Positions 10,361-20,249 of a DNA stretch of 64,000 nucleotides are shown piece by piece. This DNA comes from Magnolia sinica. Lineage: Eukaryota; Streptophyta; Magnoliopsida; Magnoliales; Magnoliaceae. The first letter of the stretch is position 1. Every line of letters begins with the position of its first letter. The notes under the pieces are model-generated. The model made no database searches. It saw only the letters and a program-made list of their open reading frames with translations, and was not told where the DNA came from. Where the stretch lies: contig NC_080582.1 in NCBI RefSeq assembly GCF_029962835.1, forward strand, positions 74,582,177 to 74,646,176, given 5' to 3'. The position numbers and the translations under genes are program-made.

Positions 10361-11400
10361 CATGAAGGCATCTGCAGAAATCACTCTAGTGGCCGAGCCC
10401 TGGCTCTGAAAATACTCCGCCAAGGATATTTTTAGCTGACCATCAGGGAGGACTCGAAGAACTATATTCAAAGGTGCGACAAATGTTAACAGTATGCAGC
10501 CATGCCGAGGCAACCTACATAGGAAATGACTCTCATGAGTGGTCTATAGCCGTTCGCTCAGTGGAGGATCGACATCATCGGACCTCTGCCCACAGGGAAA
10601 GGACAAGTCAAGTTCGCCATTGTCGCAGTTGACTACTTCAATAAGTGGGCAGAGGCTGAACGCGTTGCAAAGATCACAGAATAGAAGGTGATTGATTTCA
10701 TCTGGAAAAACATCATTTGCCAGTTTGGGATTCCGCGAACTATTGTCTCCGATAATGGCAGGCAGTTTGATAATGACAAGTTCTGAGGCATGTGTCAAGG
10801 GCTCGACATCACAAATGCATATTCTTCGCTTCTGCACCCGCAATCCAATAGATAAGTAGAAGCAGTTAATAAAGTTATCAAGCATCATCTCATAGCGAAG
10901 TTAGAGAAAGCAAAAGGGAACTGGGCTGAGGAGCTTTCATTTGTCCTGTGAGCTTACAGGACCACAGCTCAGTCAACTACTAGGGAGACTCCATTTTCGT
11001 TGTCCTATGGCTCGGAGGCAATGGTACTATTTGAAATCGGCCTTCCTACAGCTCGGGTTAGAAATTATCGGGAGAACCAAAACGCCGAGCAGATTGCAGC
11101 CAACCTAGATCTACTTGAAGAAGACAAAGACATCTCTAGACTCTGGGTCGCTGCTCGACATAAACAGGTGGCGTGATTCTACAATTCTAAAGTAAAGACC
11201 AGACGGTTCTGTCCACGGGACTTAGTCCTTCGCCGAGTCTTCTAGAACACTGCAGAGTCGGGGGCTGGGACACTCGGGCCTAATTGGGAAGGGTCGTATC
11301 CTGTGGTCCGATTGACTAAACCTAGCTCCTACCATTTAGAAGATCTCGATGGCCGTCAGCTCCCCACCCCTGGAACGCCGAGTACCTGAAAGTCTACTAC
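10361..11400 (+). pseudogene. Integrase, broken
   Basis: The zinc-binding domain begins with EIHEGICRNHSSGRALA and ends at a degraded CDKC (near 10480). The catalytic core follows: WRIDIIGPLP with the first Asp, IVSDNGRQFDN with the second, and HPQSNR-stop-VEAVNK with the Glu region. The C-terminal segment is at 11217-11365. Integrase would insert the cDNA. Many in-frame stops interrupt it. Confidence 0.85.
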
Positions 11401-12024
11401 CCTTGATGTAAAGACCGTTGAGAGCCTCCAATAAATGTATGCCTCCAAGCGACTAGCCTTTAAGGTTCTCAATAAAATTCACCTCTTCATATCTACTTGA
11501 GCGGATTATCTACTAATAAAAAGTTGTCTCTAATAAGGAGGGGCAGATTTAACAAACTAATCCCTTAAAGAAGGGGTTAGAACGTTATCCCACCAAAGTT
11601 CTATAAGGCATCCCCTCATAATCAGGGGAAAAGCCAATAGACTACCCGATTCCCCGACAAAGGAGTCAGTTCATCGTTCGATTGATGGGTCTATTAAAAG
11701 TTGTTAGCCAATCGTGGGAGGAGCCAATCCCCTAGGGGTCCAGACTTAACAATGGCAATACCACAAAGTTCAAAGTCCTACGAGACGGCATCGAAATGAA
11801 CTAACCCGTCAAGGAGTCGGCTTGACAATGCCCTAAAATGAACCAACCTATCAATGAATCAGTTCGGCAATCAATAATCATCATCTAAAATTCAACTACG
11901 GATTAACATATAAAAAATCATCATTCACATGCCCCCTCCAGAGGTTCAAAAAAAAAATATCATCCATCAGATCATACATCAAAAGACAAGTTCAGAAAAG
12001 TCATAAAAAGAGAAATGTTGGAGA
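11401..12024. other. Non-coding spacer of the Tat-lineage element
   Basis: This lies between the integrase end and the antisense gene. It contains several loosely repeated phrases (AATCCC with AAGGAG and GAGTCGG/CAGTTC blocks at 11560-11860) but no recognisable gene. Such spacers are usual in Tat elements. Confidence 0.5.
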
Positions 12025-14540
12025 CTATTCAGTCGGAGGAGGAGCTTGGGAGGTAGGAACCTGATCTGGGCGAGAATCTCCAAAGGGTTTCTCCCCTGCA
12101 TCTTCGAGCAGCAGAGGTTCGAGGTTGAGGTCCAGATACAGATCCTGGACCACATCAATGCAAGCATCGAAGCCACAGTTGTAAAACTTAGTAGCTTCGG
12201 CGGTCCTCTCCTCTGAAGCCTTGAAGGCATCAACTGCAGCAGCCACCGTCAAGGCCAAGGAGGCCTCGTCTTCAGCTCGTTGAGCCTCCTTCACCTGGGA
12301 GACTGCTCTGTGCAGCTCATCCGTCGCCTCGGCTCTGGTCTGCTCCAGTGTATTCACTAATCAGGCGTTCTCCCTGGCGAGTGAGTCTGCATGGGCCCTG
12401 GACCGGGACAGCTCAGCTGTTGCAGCACTGCATCTGGCCTCAAGATTGCTCATAACCCCCTTTAGCTGGAGCTCACGGGCCTTTCCGTTGTTGAGCTGCC
12501 AACACAGTTCCGCCTGCTCCATCCGGAAGGTGGCCTCGTCTCGCAGGGTCCCGACCTCGCCCCTGAGAGTTTTCACCTCAGCGTCTTTCTTTGCAAGCTC
12601 CCTCAATCTCTCTCGAGTCAGAAGGAACCTCAGGATGGAATGAACAAAATGAAAGAATGAGCATTCGAACGCAGTAAAAACTGAAGGTAGGAAAAGTTGA
12701 TAGAAGTACCCAGTAAAAGATGGAAGTATGTCATTGACGACAAACTTGTCCGATTTGGTGAGAAGGATGGATATCTCCTCCTTCGGGTCGTGCTTAGCAA
12801 CCCAGCGGACCAAGCAGGACATGTGGTAGCCCGGATGAAATCTCTCCCCGCTTGTTCCCACCTGAGCCGACCCTGTCACTTCCCTGGCCCTAGTCTGGCT
12901 GCCTGTTGAGGCATGAGCCTCAGTCCTAAGATCGTTTTCGACTTCGGGAGGGGAGAGCATGGCGTCAGCCATCCAAACGGCCTCCTCCTGTTCGGATGAA
13001 GGTGGGACAGCTATGCAGGGCTCGGGGGCTGCGCGGGGAGCTTCAGTAACATGAGGGGTGACGACGGGGGGAAGGGTTGGAGCTGGAGCATTGACAGTAG
13101 TGATCTCAGCCGTAAATGGTGTTGGAACTGGAGCTGCAGTGACAAAAATTAGGGCCGAAGGGCCCTTGCCATGAGGAGCAGCCAGCCTCCTCCGAACAGT
13201 AGTCTTTATTCGGGTTTCGGCACTCAACATCTCCTCGACCATTAGGGCGACTTTCCTCCTTCGGGACCTAGAAGCCTCGGCCATGCCTGCGTATAAAGTA
13301 ATGAATTAACAACCAAGTTAAGAAATCCAGTCCTTTAAGGGTAAGGAGCGCAGGAAAAACTCACTGAAGGAAGTGGGGAGGGGCTTGGACTTGCAAAGTC
13401 TGGACTAATGAAGGTTGGCGGCTATGATCATATCCGACCAGGAGCGGAGGTATCTCGAGCGCTCTGGCCTTAGCGATTTGATTCTTCAGGTCCGAGGTAA
13501 GGAGAGGCGAACCCCTCGGGAAGTCTATAGAAATAAAGGAAAGCTTCAGTCAAATCGCAACAGAAGGAAAAATGATATAAAAAATAAAAGAAAAAGGAGC
13601 AAAGTCCCACCTGGGGTGGCAAATCGAGTGGGGACCCGAGTCATCAGGTTCCCGAGTTCCGCTACCGGCGCTTCCCACTCGCCCGAGGCCTAGAAGCATT
13701 TGTTCTTCCAGTCCTTATTAAAGGATGAAAGATTCATGACCAGTCCCAACCCCTTGCTGCTGCTAGTCGAGAAGTAATACCATGGCTCTTAGCCATCATG
13801 CTTGACTAAATACAAGCTTATCAACTCCTCTGGTGTCAGCTCCGGGTTCCCGACTTGATGTCAGATGATGAAGGAAGAAATCAAAACCCTTCAAGCATTG
13901 AGGGTAAATTGGCCCGGATCTAGTCCCAGGTAGGCATTAGGGCTCGGACGAAAGGATGTAGAGAAATTTGGAGCTCACATTGCAGAGAGCAAAGGAAAAT
14001 GGTGACTTCCCCTTCAACAGGAGTGCCGGCGGTGTCAAGGGGATCTGATGCCCTTATCTGCACGGAGTCTGGGATCTCAAACTCTGAGAGGATCCATTCC
14101 ATTTGGGACTCCGCTAGTACGGAGCCTCCCGGGACAGTCTCCGAGGCCTGCCTGCTCGCAGGCATCTCGATGATGTCTGTCGTCAAGTCTCGGAGGGCTT
14201 GGGTGACTTTCTTCTTGCCGACCTGACGAGTCCAAGCCCCCGCCTCTTTATTTCTTCAGGGCTGAGGGAAGAGAGGCACTGCTTCCAAGGGGTCTTCAGA
14301 TGCCCCTCTCCTGTCATCCAAGCTTTTTGGCCTGAAATTGTCATAATCTTCTCGGACCATATCCAAATCGGATGACATCTCATAGAGAAGAGAGAAAAAT
14401 GCTAGAAGAATGGTGGACTCACCGGACAGTCATCGGGAATCACCACCGCCCTAAACCCTTGATTGGTCGGAATCACCTCCCCAAAAGCTTCAAATCGATC
14501 AAAATCTCCTCCTCAGATAACCAGCAACCACATGAATCCG
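12025..14540 (-). pseudogene. Antisense accessory gene of the Tat element, decayed
   Basis: Read from right to left, a possible first exon starts at an ATG near 14534. It carries one stop and ends at a GTGAGT donor (complement of 14417-14422). An acceptor ending TTTCAG lies at 14332. 14186-13920 encodes FEIPDSVQIRASDP and ISLHPFVRALMPTWD, which resemble the N-terminal domain of the plant 'putative gypsy type transposon' family (Transposase_28/PF04195, from memory). 13284-12361 (307 codons) holds a basic start, a Pro/Ala-rich middle, a probable retained intron near 12620-12800 and a coiled coil (AKKDAEVKTLRGEVGTLRDE). 12357-12025 continues the coiled coil and ends in an acidic tail. Function is unknown. 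Several stops and shifts mean it is dead here. Confidence 0.7.
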
Positions 14541-14578
14541 AAAACACAGAAATGAGGAGCGTTTCCGGAGAGCTACGG

Positions 14579-14586
14579 TTTATATA
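14579..14586 (-). promoter_or_regulatory. TATA box for the antisense gene
   Basis: The complement reads CTATATAAACC, about 50 bases before the possible first ATG of the antisense gene. It is in the right place for an internal promoter on the opposite strand. Confidence 0.55.
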
Positions 14587-14993
14587 GCCTGTAAAGGATA
14601 CTCGCATTAATGACAAGGCATGATGGCTGCAGCCGAATCGTCGCGAGCTGATTCCGGAGCACACGTGGCCATAGGTTATTGGCTCAGGCCCTGCTAAGCA
14701 GCATGCGTCTGACATTGGGTGACAAAATTTGGGTAGTAGAAGCGGTGCTCGAGTAGAGGAGCATCACTTAAACGTCTCCTAGGGCATACGTGGCAGTCGG
14801 CCATAGGCTCAACAATGATTCGAGATCTTAATTGTCGCCACGAGTCCGCTGGAGGTTAACTCGCGAACGAAAAAGCCCCGAGGACGCGATACTTCAAATG
14901 AGGAAATCATGATTGCAGCTGCACACATGGAAGACATGACGAGAAACTTTTGATCTTCCACACGTGTTTACTCTCCGAGTCCGAGCCCGAATT

Positions 14994-15011
14994 TGGAGAG
15001 TAGGGGGCTTT
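14994..15011 (+). other. Polypurine tract of the Tat element
   Basis: TTGGAGAGTAGGGGGC directly precedes the 3' LTR start TGTTATGG, as expected for the second-strand priming site. Confidence 0.75.
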
Positions 15012-15778
15012 TGTTATGGGAAGATATGAGTCCCTTCAATTCCAAGGTCCGACGTCACACTAATTGGATCAGATACATAAGAGTAAAACTGGACTGATCT
15101 GAAGGATGATGTTCAGCTCGGCCTTAGTTGCGATTTGGCACTGAGGTTATCGGTTCGAAGTAATCCAAGACTAAGACAGTCGGTATGAAGATCATACCAG
15201 AGTCTACTTGCGAGATCTCGAACTGCCCCACTGTCGTCCCGACCAGAGACAGATAATTCGACCACTCACATCAGTTTCATCCATTGCTGGGAAACGCAAC
15301 TCGATAGGACAAGTCCACTGCCCACCTCGGAGCTCGGAGGAGAGACCCCTAGAATATTCGACTGATAAGTCAAACCAAGTCCGCTATAAGTCCAGGTCGA
15401 AGCTCGGCTCGGGCTCGGGACGCGATCCTCGCTTAACAACTCAGTAGTGAAGGCTCATATGTATGTCGTCTAGGGCCGAGGCTCGTAGTCAGGGTGCCTC
15501 TTGCCAGATGACCCTAGCAGAGGCCGGAGCGGGACATGGACGCCCTATGCGCTAAACTAGGAAACTACCTTAAGCAGACACGATCGATCGTTTCGTTAGC
15601 AGATACGCATGATACGCTACACCATCTCCGAATTACGGATAATATCTCTACGATCACAATATCCCATTGATCGAGTGAATCGTGCCGAGATTAATGGATC
15701 CAGACCGTCCGATAATCAGGCATAAATACAATGAAGCTTTATTGCTGCGTGTACGTAACATCTCACACCCTCACTAAT
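15012..15778 (+). repeat. 3' LTR of the Tat-lineage element, truncated
   Basis: It starts TGTTATGGG after the polypurine tract and matches the 5' LTR until about CTCACTAATCC, after which the sequences diverge. The last ~150 bases present in the 5' LTR (5765-5922) are missing. Confidence 0.8.
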
Positions 15779-15939
15779 CCCCACTGTGTAGCCCACGTCT
15801 GTCTTAGATCTGCCACATTTTTGGACTAATAGCGTAGAATGACAAAAATAAAATAAAATAAAATGGATGGACGCTGTGAATAAGACCCATGAATCACATT
15901 GACCACTCAAAGTTACTGCCTGTTTCCGAGACGGGCGGA

Positions 15940-16480
15940 CGTAGGACGCAATCTTGCGTCCCTCACGGAAGCGGGATTGCGTAGTGAGTAAACCCTGGGC
16001 CTACTGTCATTCATAAATTTCATCCGTTCGGTCCATCCATTTTACCAGATAATTTTAGGGTCTTAACCCAAAAATGAAGTATATCCAAATACCAGTAGGA
16101 ACACACCACAGAAGCCTTGTGAATTGAACATATACCGTTGAAAAGTTCTTGGGGACCATAGAACTTTTTAGATCAAGCTGATATTTGTTTTTCCCTTCAT
16201 CCATGTATGTATGATCGGATGACAAATAAATACCACTTTGGTCCTTAGGAATGTTTTAACGGTGGAAACCAATGCTTCGATTGTTTCTTGTGGTATGGTC
16301 CACTTGAGCTTTGTATATGCTCCAATTTTGGGCTCAACCACTAAAATGATCTGAAAAAATGGATGAACGGCGTGGATAAACCACATGCATTCATGATGGG
16401 CCCAATGAAGTTTACTCAGTATGATAAGACCGTACTGAGTAACTAAGTACGCAATCCGATTCCGTACCTCACCTCCCTCA
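15940..16480. mobile_element. Foldback element F1, copy 1
   Basis: The outer ends are inverted: GCGGGATTGCGTAGTGAG on the left and GTACGCAATCCGATTCC on the right. The inner arms CCATCCATTTTACC and AAAAAATGGATGAACGGCG are also inverted. The centre holds the family core (AAGTTCTTGGGG, GATCAAGCTGATATTTG, GGTCCACTTGAG). No protein is encoded, so it is a non-autonomous DNA element. Confidence 0.65.
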
Positions 16481-16506
16481 TGACGGGCGCGGATTAGCTA
16501 CTGACA

Positions 16507-17025
16507 GGTTGAGTAGCGAGACTCCCTTATACAGTCACGTCACCAAGTTCTGTGGGCCACACCATGATGTACGTTTTGTATCTACACCAACCATCCATTT
16601 GGAGAGATCATATTAAGGAATGATTCAAAGAATGAGTCAGATCCAAAGATCCAGAGGACCCCACCACAGAAAATGGTGGGGAGAGTGACGCCCACCATTA
16701 AAAAGTTCTAAGGGCCACAATTTTCGATCAAGCTAATATTTGTGTTTTCCCTTCTTTCATGTCTGCATTAACACATGAACAGATTGGATCTCAAATAAAA
16801 ATCATGTGAACCTTTTGAAGGTTTCAAAGGTGGACATCACTCTCAATCTCACCACTGTTTTCTGTGGTGGGTCCACCCCAGCCTTGGATCTACCCCGTTC
16901 TTTGGACCATAACCTAAAATGATCTCTCCAAATGTATGGACGGTGGGGATACAACATATTCATCATGGTGGGGCCCACAAAACTTGGTGATGTCACTTCA
17001 GCAGCGATTCCCCTACTCAACCTTT
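16507..17025. mobile_element. Foldback element F1, copy 2
   Basis: The ends GGTTGAGTAGCGAGACTCCC and its complement (near 17004-17024) flank inner arms GTCACCAAGTT / AACTTGGTGATGTCAC and GGGCCACACCATGATG / CATCATGGTGGGGCCC. The core is as in copy 1. The outer ends differ from copy 1. Confidence 0.7.
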
Positions 17026-17199
17026 AATTATCCTATCTGCGCACGCAATGACGCACGCAATTTGCAAAGTTCTTTGGACCATATCCTAAAACGATCTCGA
17101 AATTTATCCCTTTCATCCAATTTTTTTAGCTCATTTTAGGACTGAGACCAAAAGCCAGCAAGAAACTGTACTCAATTGAGCCATACTGAAAGAAAAAGG

Positions 17200-17640
17200 G
17201 GCAGAGAAATTCTCGCCGTTGAAATCTCCTTGGGGTCCACTGTGATGTTTACATGCCATCTATACCATTCATAACTTCATTCCTAAGCTGAGAACACAAA
17301 TATTATCCTGATTCAAAACTCCTGTGACCCACAAATATTTCAAGTGTGTTAAGTTTTTATTTTTTGTTATTCTTTTTTACACACTCACGCCCCGTAGTGA
17401 GATTTCACCACCTATGGGTACTTGAACCCTTGACCAGGTGTTGAAACTCCCGAGAGTCTACCACCGGAGCAAGAGCAAGGACCCACTTGAGAGTCAATTG
17501 TGTAAGTTCAATCTTCACAATATCGGCCCACTTGAGTATTAGATTCGGCTCATTTTTGTATACATGTCCTAAAATGATCTCATAAAACGGAGGGACGGAT
17601 TGGATTTCTCAAAAACATCACAGTGGGTCCCACTTAGGTT
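17200..17640. mobile_element. Foldback element F1, copy 3, split by a SINE
   Basis: The arms CTTGGGGTCCACTGTGATG and CATCACAGTGGGTCCC are inverted. The core between them is interrupted at about 17352-17490 by a SINE, so this copy is older than that insertion. Confidence 0.6.
17352..17490 (-). mobile_element. tRNA-derived SINE, copy 1
   Basis: On the minus strand it begins near the A-box-like TGGTAGACTCTCGG, has the B-box-like GGTTCAAGTACC (complement of 17416-17427) and ends GAGTGTGTAAAAAA with an A-rich tail. A second copy lies at 19886-19993. The flanks GTGTTAAGTT and GTGTAAGTT could be the target-site duplication. Confidence 0.7.
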
Positions 17641-17744
17641 TCCAACATAGGAACTTCATGTGAAAGGCTTTCGCAGGAAATCCAGAGGGTAGTTTTTTCA
17701 AACATGGATTTATGCAAAAACCTTTCGTGCACTGAAAACCTAGG

Positions 17745-18160
17745 TGGGGCCCACCATGATGTTTTCGAGAAATCTACCCCGTCCATCTATTTTTCCTGAG
17801 CATTTCAGGGCATTATCCCAAAACTGAGGTAGTTCCAAATCTCAAGTCGACCACACCACAGGAAGAAGCGGTGATAATGATTCTCACCGTTAAATATTTT
17901 TTAGGGCCCACTGTGATATTTATTTGACATCTAACTTGTAGATTAGGTCATATAGACCTGGATGATCGAAAAAAACAAATATCAGCTTGATCCAAAATTT
18001 GGTAGGCCCAAGAAGTTTTTAATGGTGAGAGTTCAATCAACACTGTGTGGCCCACTTGAGATTTTGATCTATCTCAGTCTTGGGTTCATACCATAAAATT
18101 ATTTTTAAAAATATATGGATGGCGTGGATTTATCATTAACATCTTGGTGAGACCCACCTA
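17745..18160. mobile_element. Foldback element F1, copy 4
   Basis: The arms TGGGGCCCACCATGATG and CATCTTGGTGAGACCCACC are inverted around the common core (CTCAAGTCGACCACACCACAGG, AAACAAATATCAGCTTGATC). A motif like TTCATGTGAAAGGCTTTC follows both copy 3 (17654) and copy 4 (18180) in the same orientation. Confidence 0.65.
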
Positions 18161-18246
18161 TCATCCCAGCGGAAGAATTTCATATGAAAAGGCTTCCACC
18201 ACATCCTTCGGAGCGTTAGAGAATAGGGTGAAGAGGTGTGCCTAGA

Positions 18247-19553
18247 GGTGGGCATGTTAGACCCGATCCGGTGGATTCGACCTGATTAGACCCAACTCGG
18301 TACCATTTCGAACAGAACCGACGGCTTAGATCGGGACTGATCGAGTCTGTTCATCTACATCCGATCTTTTTTCGGGTTGGGTTCGGACAATAGTGTATCC
18401 GGACAGATCCGGTCCGAATATCTGGACCGAAAGGGTTCGAACCGACTCGACCCGACCCTACCCAGAGCGGGTAGTCGGGTAGTATAAATATTATTTTTTC
18501 TCTAAACCTAACCCACCCGACCCAAATCGTTTTTACCCTCTCCCTCTTTTCTTACCCTACCCTCTCCCGCCCAAACGAACGATCTTCTTCCTCCCCTCTT
18601 CTTCTTCAACGCTCGATCCGAACCCAGGGCACCACTCCAAGCACCAGCTGTTGCCTGCCCGACCCCTGTGTTCTTGATTAGAGGGTTTTGAGGGTGGAAT
18701 AGGAGTGCATGAAGGATCGACTTCGATTTTTATGTGTAGAGACGATTTCAAAGAGAATAAGGAGAGATTGCGGGTTTGTGATATAGAGCAGGGGTAGGTG
18801 GGGGAAATGTGGCTGAGTTTTGGAGCTTGATTGGGTCGTGATTTTCGTCCTGAGTTAGATTATCGTCAAAGCAGGAAGAATTTGTAGGGGTTTGGAGAGG
18901 TTTGGGTTTTGAGATTTGGAGAGAATGCAGCAAGATCGGCGCAAGAAGGTTAGGTTTCTTGATCTTGTTGTGATGTTAATTTTCGTTCCTTTTCTTCTTC
19001 TTTTTTTGGAAATTCTCTTGGAGTGGTCTGGTGGGTGATATCTCTGGTTTTGGGTTTTAATTTGAGAATTCGGACTGTTTGGGTTTGTTTACGAGTTGTG
19101 GGTCTTCTAAAGATTAGATTTTTTTAAGAGATTGACTTACCACTAACGAATGTACAAAAGCTTATAATGAAGTGTCTGTCATTGACAGAATCTACTAGTC
19201 TCGTTGAAAGTTGCTGGAGTGAATTTTCTTCTCTCTTTTATTTCCTTGATACATCTGTTTGTGAAGTTTCTTTTCTTCTTCTTCTTCTTCTTCTTTTTTC
19301 TATGGAATTTTCTATTCAGTTATTGAGATGTTTTCATTTTGATGGGTGTAAATTTTTTTTCTATTTCGGATAGAACCGATCCGACTCAGTTTTCATGACC
19401 GAGTAGAACTCGGATCGGCTTAGGACAACAGGGGTTCAGGTCGGTCCGAGTCAGATGACCCGAATTCAGTCCGAGTTTGAGTTGGCCCATGTAGAATCCG
19501 GACTAAGTCGAGTTGGACCCAATCCGATCCGACTCGGTTTGATGCCCAACTCT
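18247..19553. mobile_element. hAT-like non-autonomous element, 1.3 kb
   Basis: The ends TAGAGGTGGGCAT and ATGCCCAACTCTA are inverted. Subterminal regions are rich in GACCCGA/CCGAGT phrases in both orientations, as in many plant hAT elements. The flanks GGTGTGCC and AGCATGCC agree at five of eight positions and could be the 8-bp target duplication. The middle (18540-19360) has no transposase. It includes ATGCAGCAAGATCGGCGCAA followed by GAAGGTTAG, possibly a captured gene start with a splice donor. Confidence 0.65.
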
Positions 19554-19687
19554 AAGCATGCCAGAGAAGGAAACTCGCTCTTTCAAACTCGCGCATAAGA
19601 GCGCCTTCATCTTGACCGTCTACCTTATCCGACGGTTGATAGCAAGGTTTGCACGTAATGACGTGCGAACCTATGCGGAGCTGAGCA

Positions 19688-19691
<4 letters not shown>

Positions 19692-19723
<32 letters not shown>
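19692..19723. repeat. (CT)n microsatellite
   Basis: About sixteen uninterrupted CT units, followed by a short CA run. Confidence 0.95.
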
Positions 19724-19733
<10 letters not shown>

Positions 19734-19885
19734 TGCGCGACACTCTTTTTCTTTATTTCTTTCTTTATTCATTCATCATCTCTTCTTCTTTATTTTCATT
19801 CATTAAAAAAATCCATTCATTCCTCATTCATCCATTCATTTTATTCATAATTAATTAATTTTTCATTAATTCCTCATTTCTCATT

Positions 19886-19993
19886 CTTTATTTTTTTACA
19901 CACACTCACGCCCTAGTGAGATTTCATCACCTATAGGTACTCAAACCCTTGACTAGGTGTTGAAACTCCCGAGAGTCTACTACCCGAGCAAGA
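19886..19993 (-). mobile_element. tRNA-derived SINE, copy 2
   Basis: It is colinear with the copy at 17352-17490 (ACACACTCACGCCC, TGAAACTCCCGAGAGTCTAC). The B-box complement lies at about 19935-19948. It is inserted in a TTCATT-rich stretch, so the target duplication cannot be read safely. Confidence 0.7.
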
Positions 19994-20109
19994 ATCTATT
20001 CATTTTTCATTCTTCATTCATCCATTCATTTTATTCAAAGTAAATAAATAAAATTTCTCATTATTAATCATTCAGTCAATTCATTTTTTTAAATTCATCT
20101 CATTTTGTC

Positions 20110-20190
20110 ATTCATTATATATATGTGTGTGTGTGTGTATATATATATACACACACACACACGCGCACAGACACACACACACACACAATT
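20110..20190. repeat. Compound AT/GT/CA microsatellite
   Basis: TATATATG, (TG)n, (TA)n and (CA)n tracts follow one another. The surrounding 19.75-20.1 kb is imperfect TTCATT/CATTCATT simple sequence. Confidence 0.9.
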
Positions 20191-20249
20191 TGTTCTTTCA
20201 TTCATTCATTTCTCCTCTAAAAAAAAAAAAAAAAAATCTTAACTCGAGT

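Larger units (their letters stand above)
5043..15778 (+). mobile_element. Tat-lineage Ty3/Gypsy retrotransposon, decayed, with antisense gene
   Basis: Two matching LTRs (5043-5922 and 15012-15778) flank gag, protease, RT, two RNase H domains and integrase in the Gypsy order. The second RNase H (near 9750-10130) and the CRFHQDHSHNTADC gag finger are hallmarks of the Tat branch (Tat/Retand/Ogre). After pol comes a ~2.5-kb region with genes on the opposite strand, as known in other Tat elements. Every gene is interrupted. The 5' LTR lacks ~45 starting bases and the 3' LTR lacks ~150 final bases, so no target-site duplication is visible. Confidence 0.9.

Noticed and set aside
17352..17490. Functional tRNA gene
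   Set aside because: The A and B boxes are degenerate, no cloverleaf closes, and the body and A-rich tail are SINE-like.
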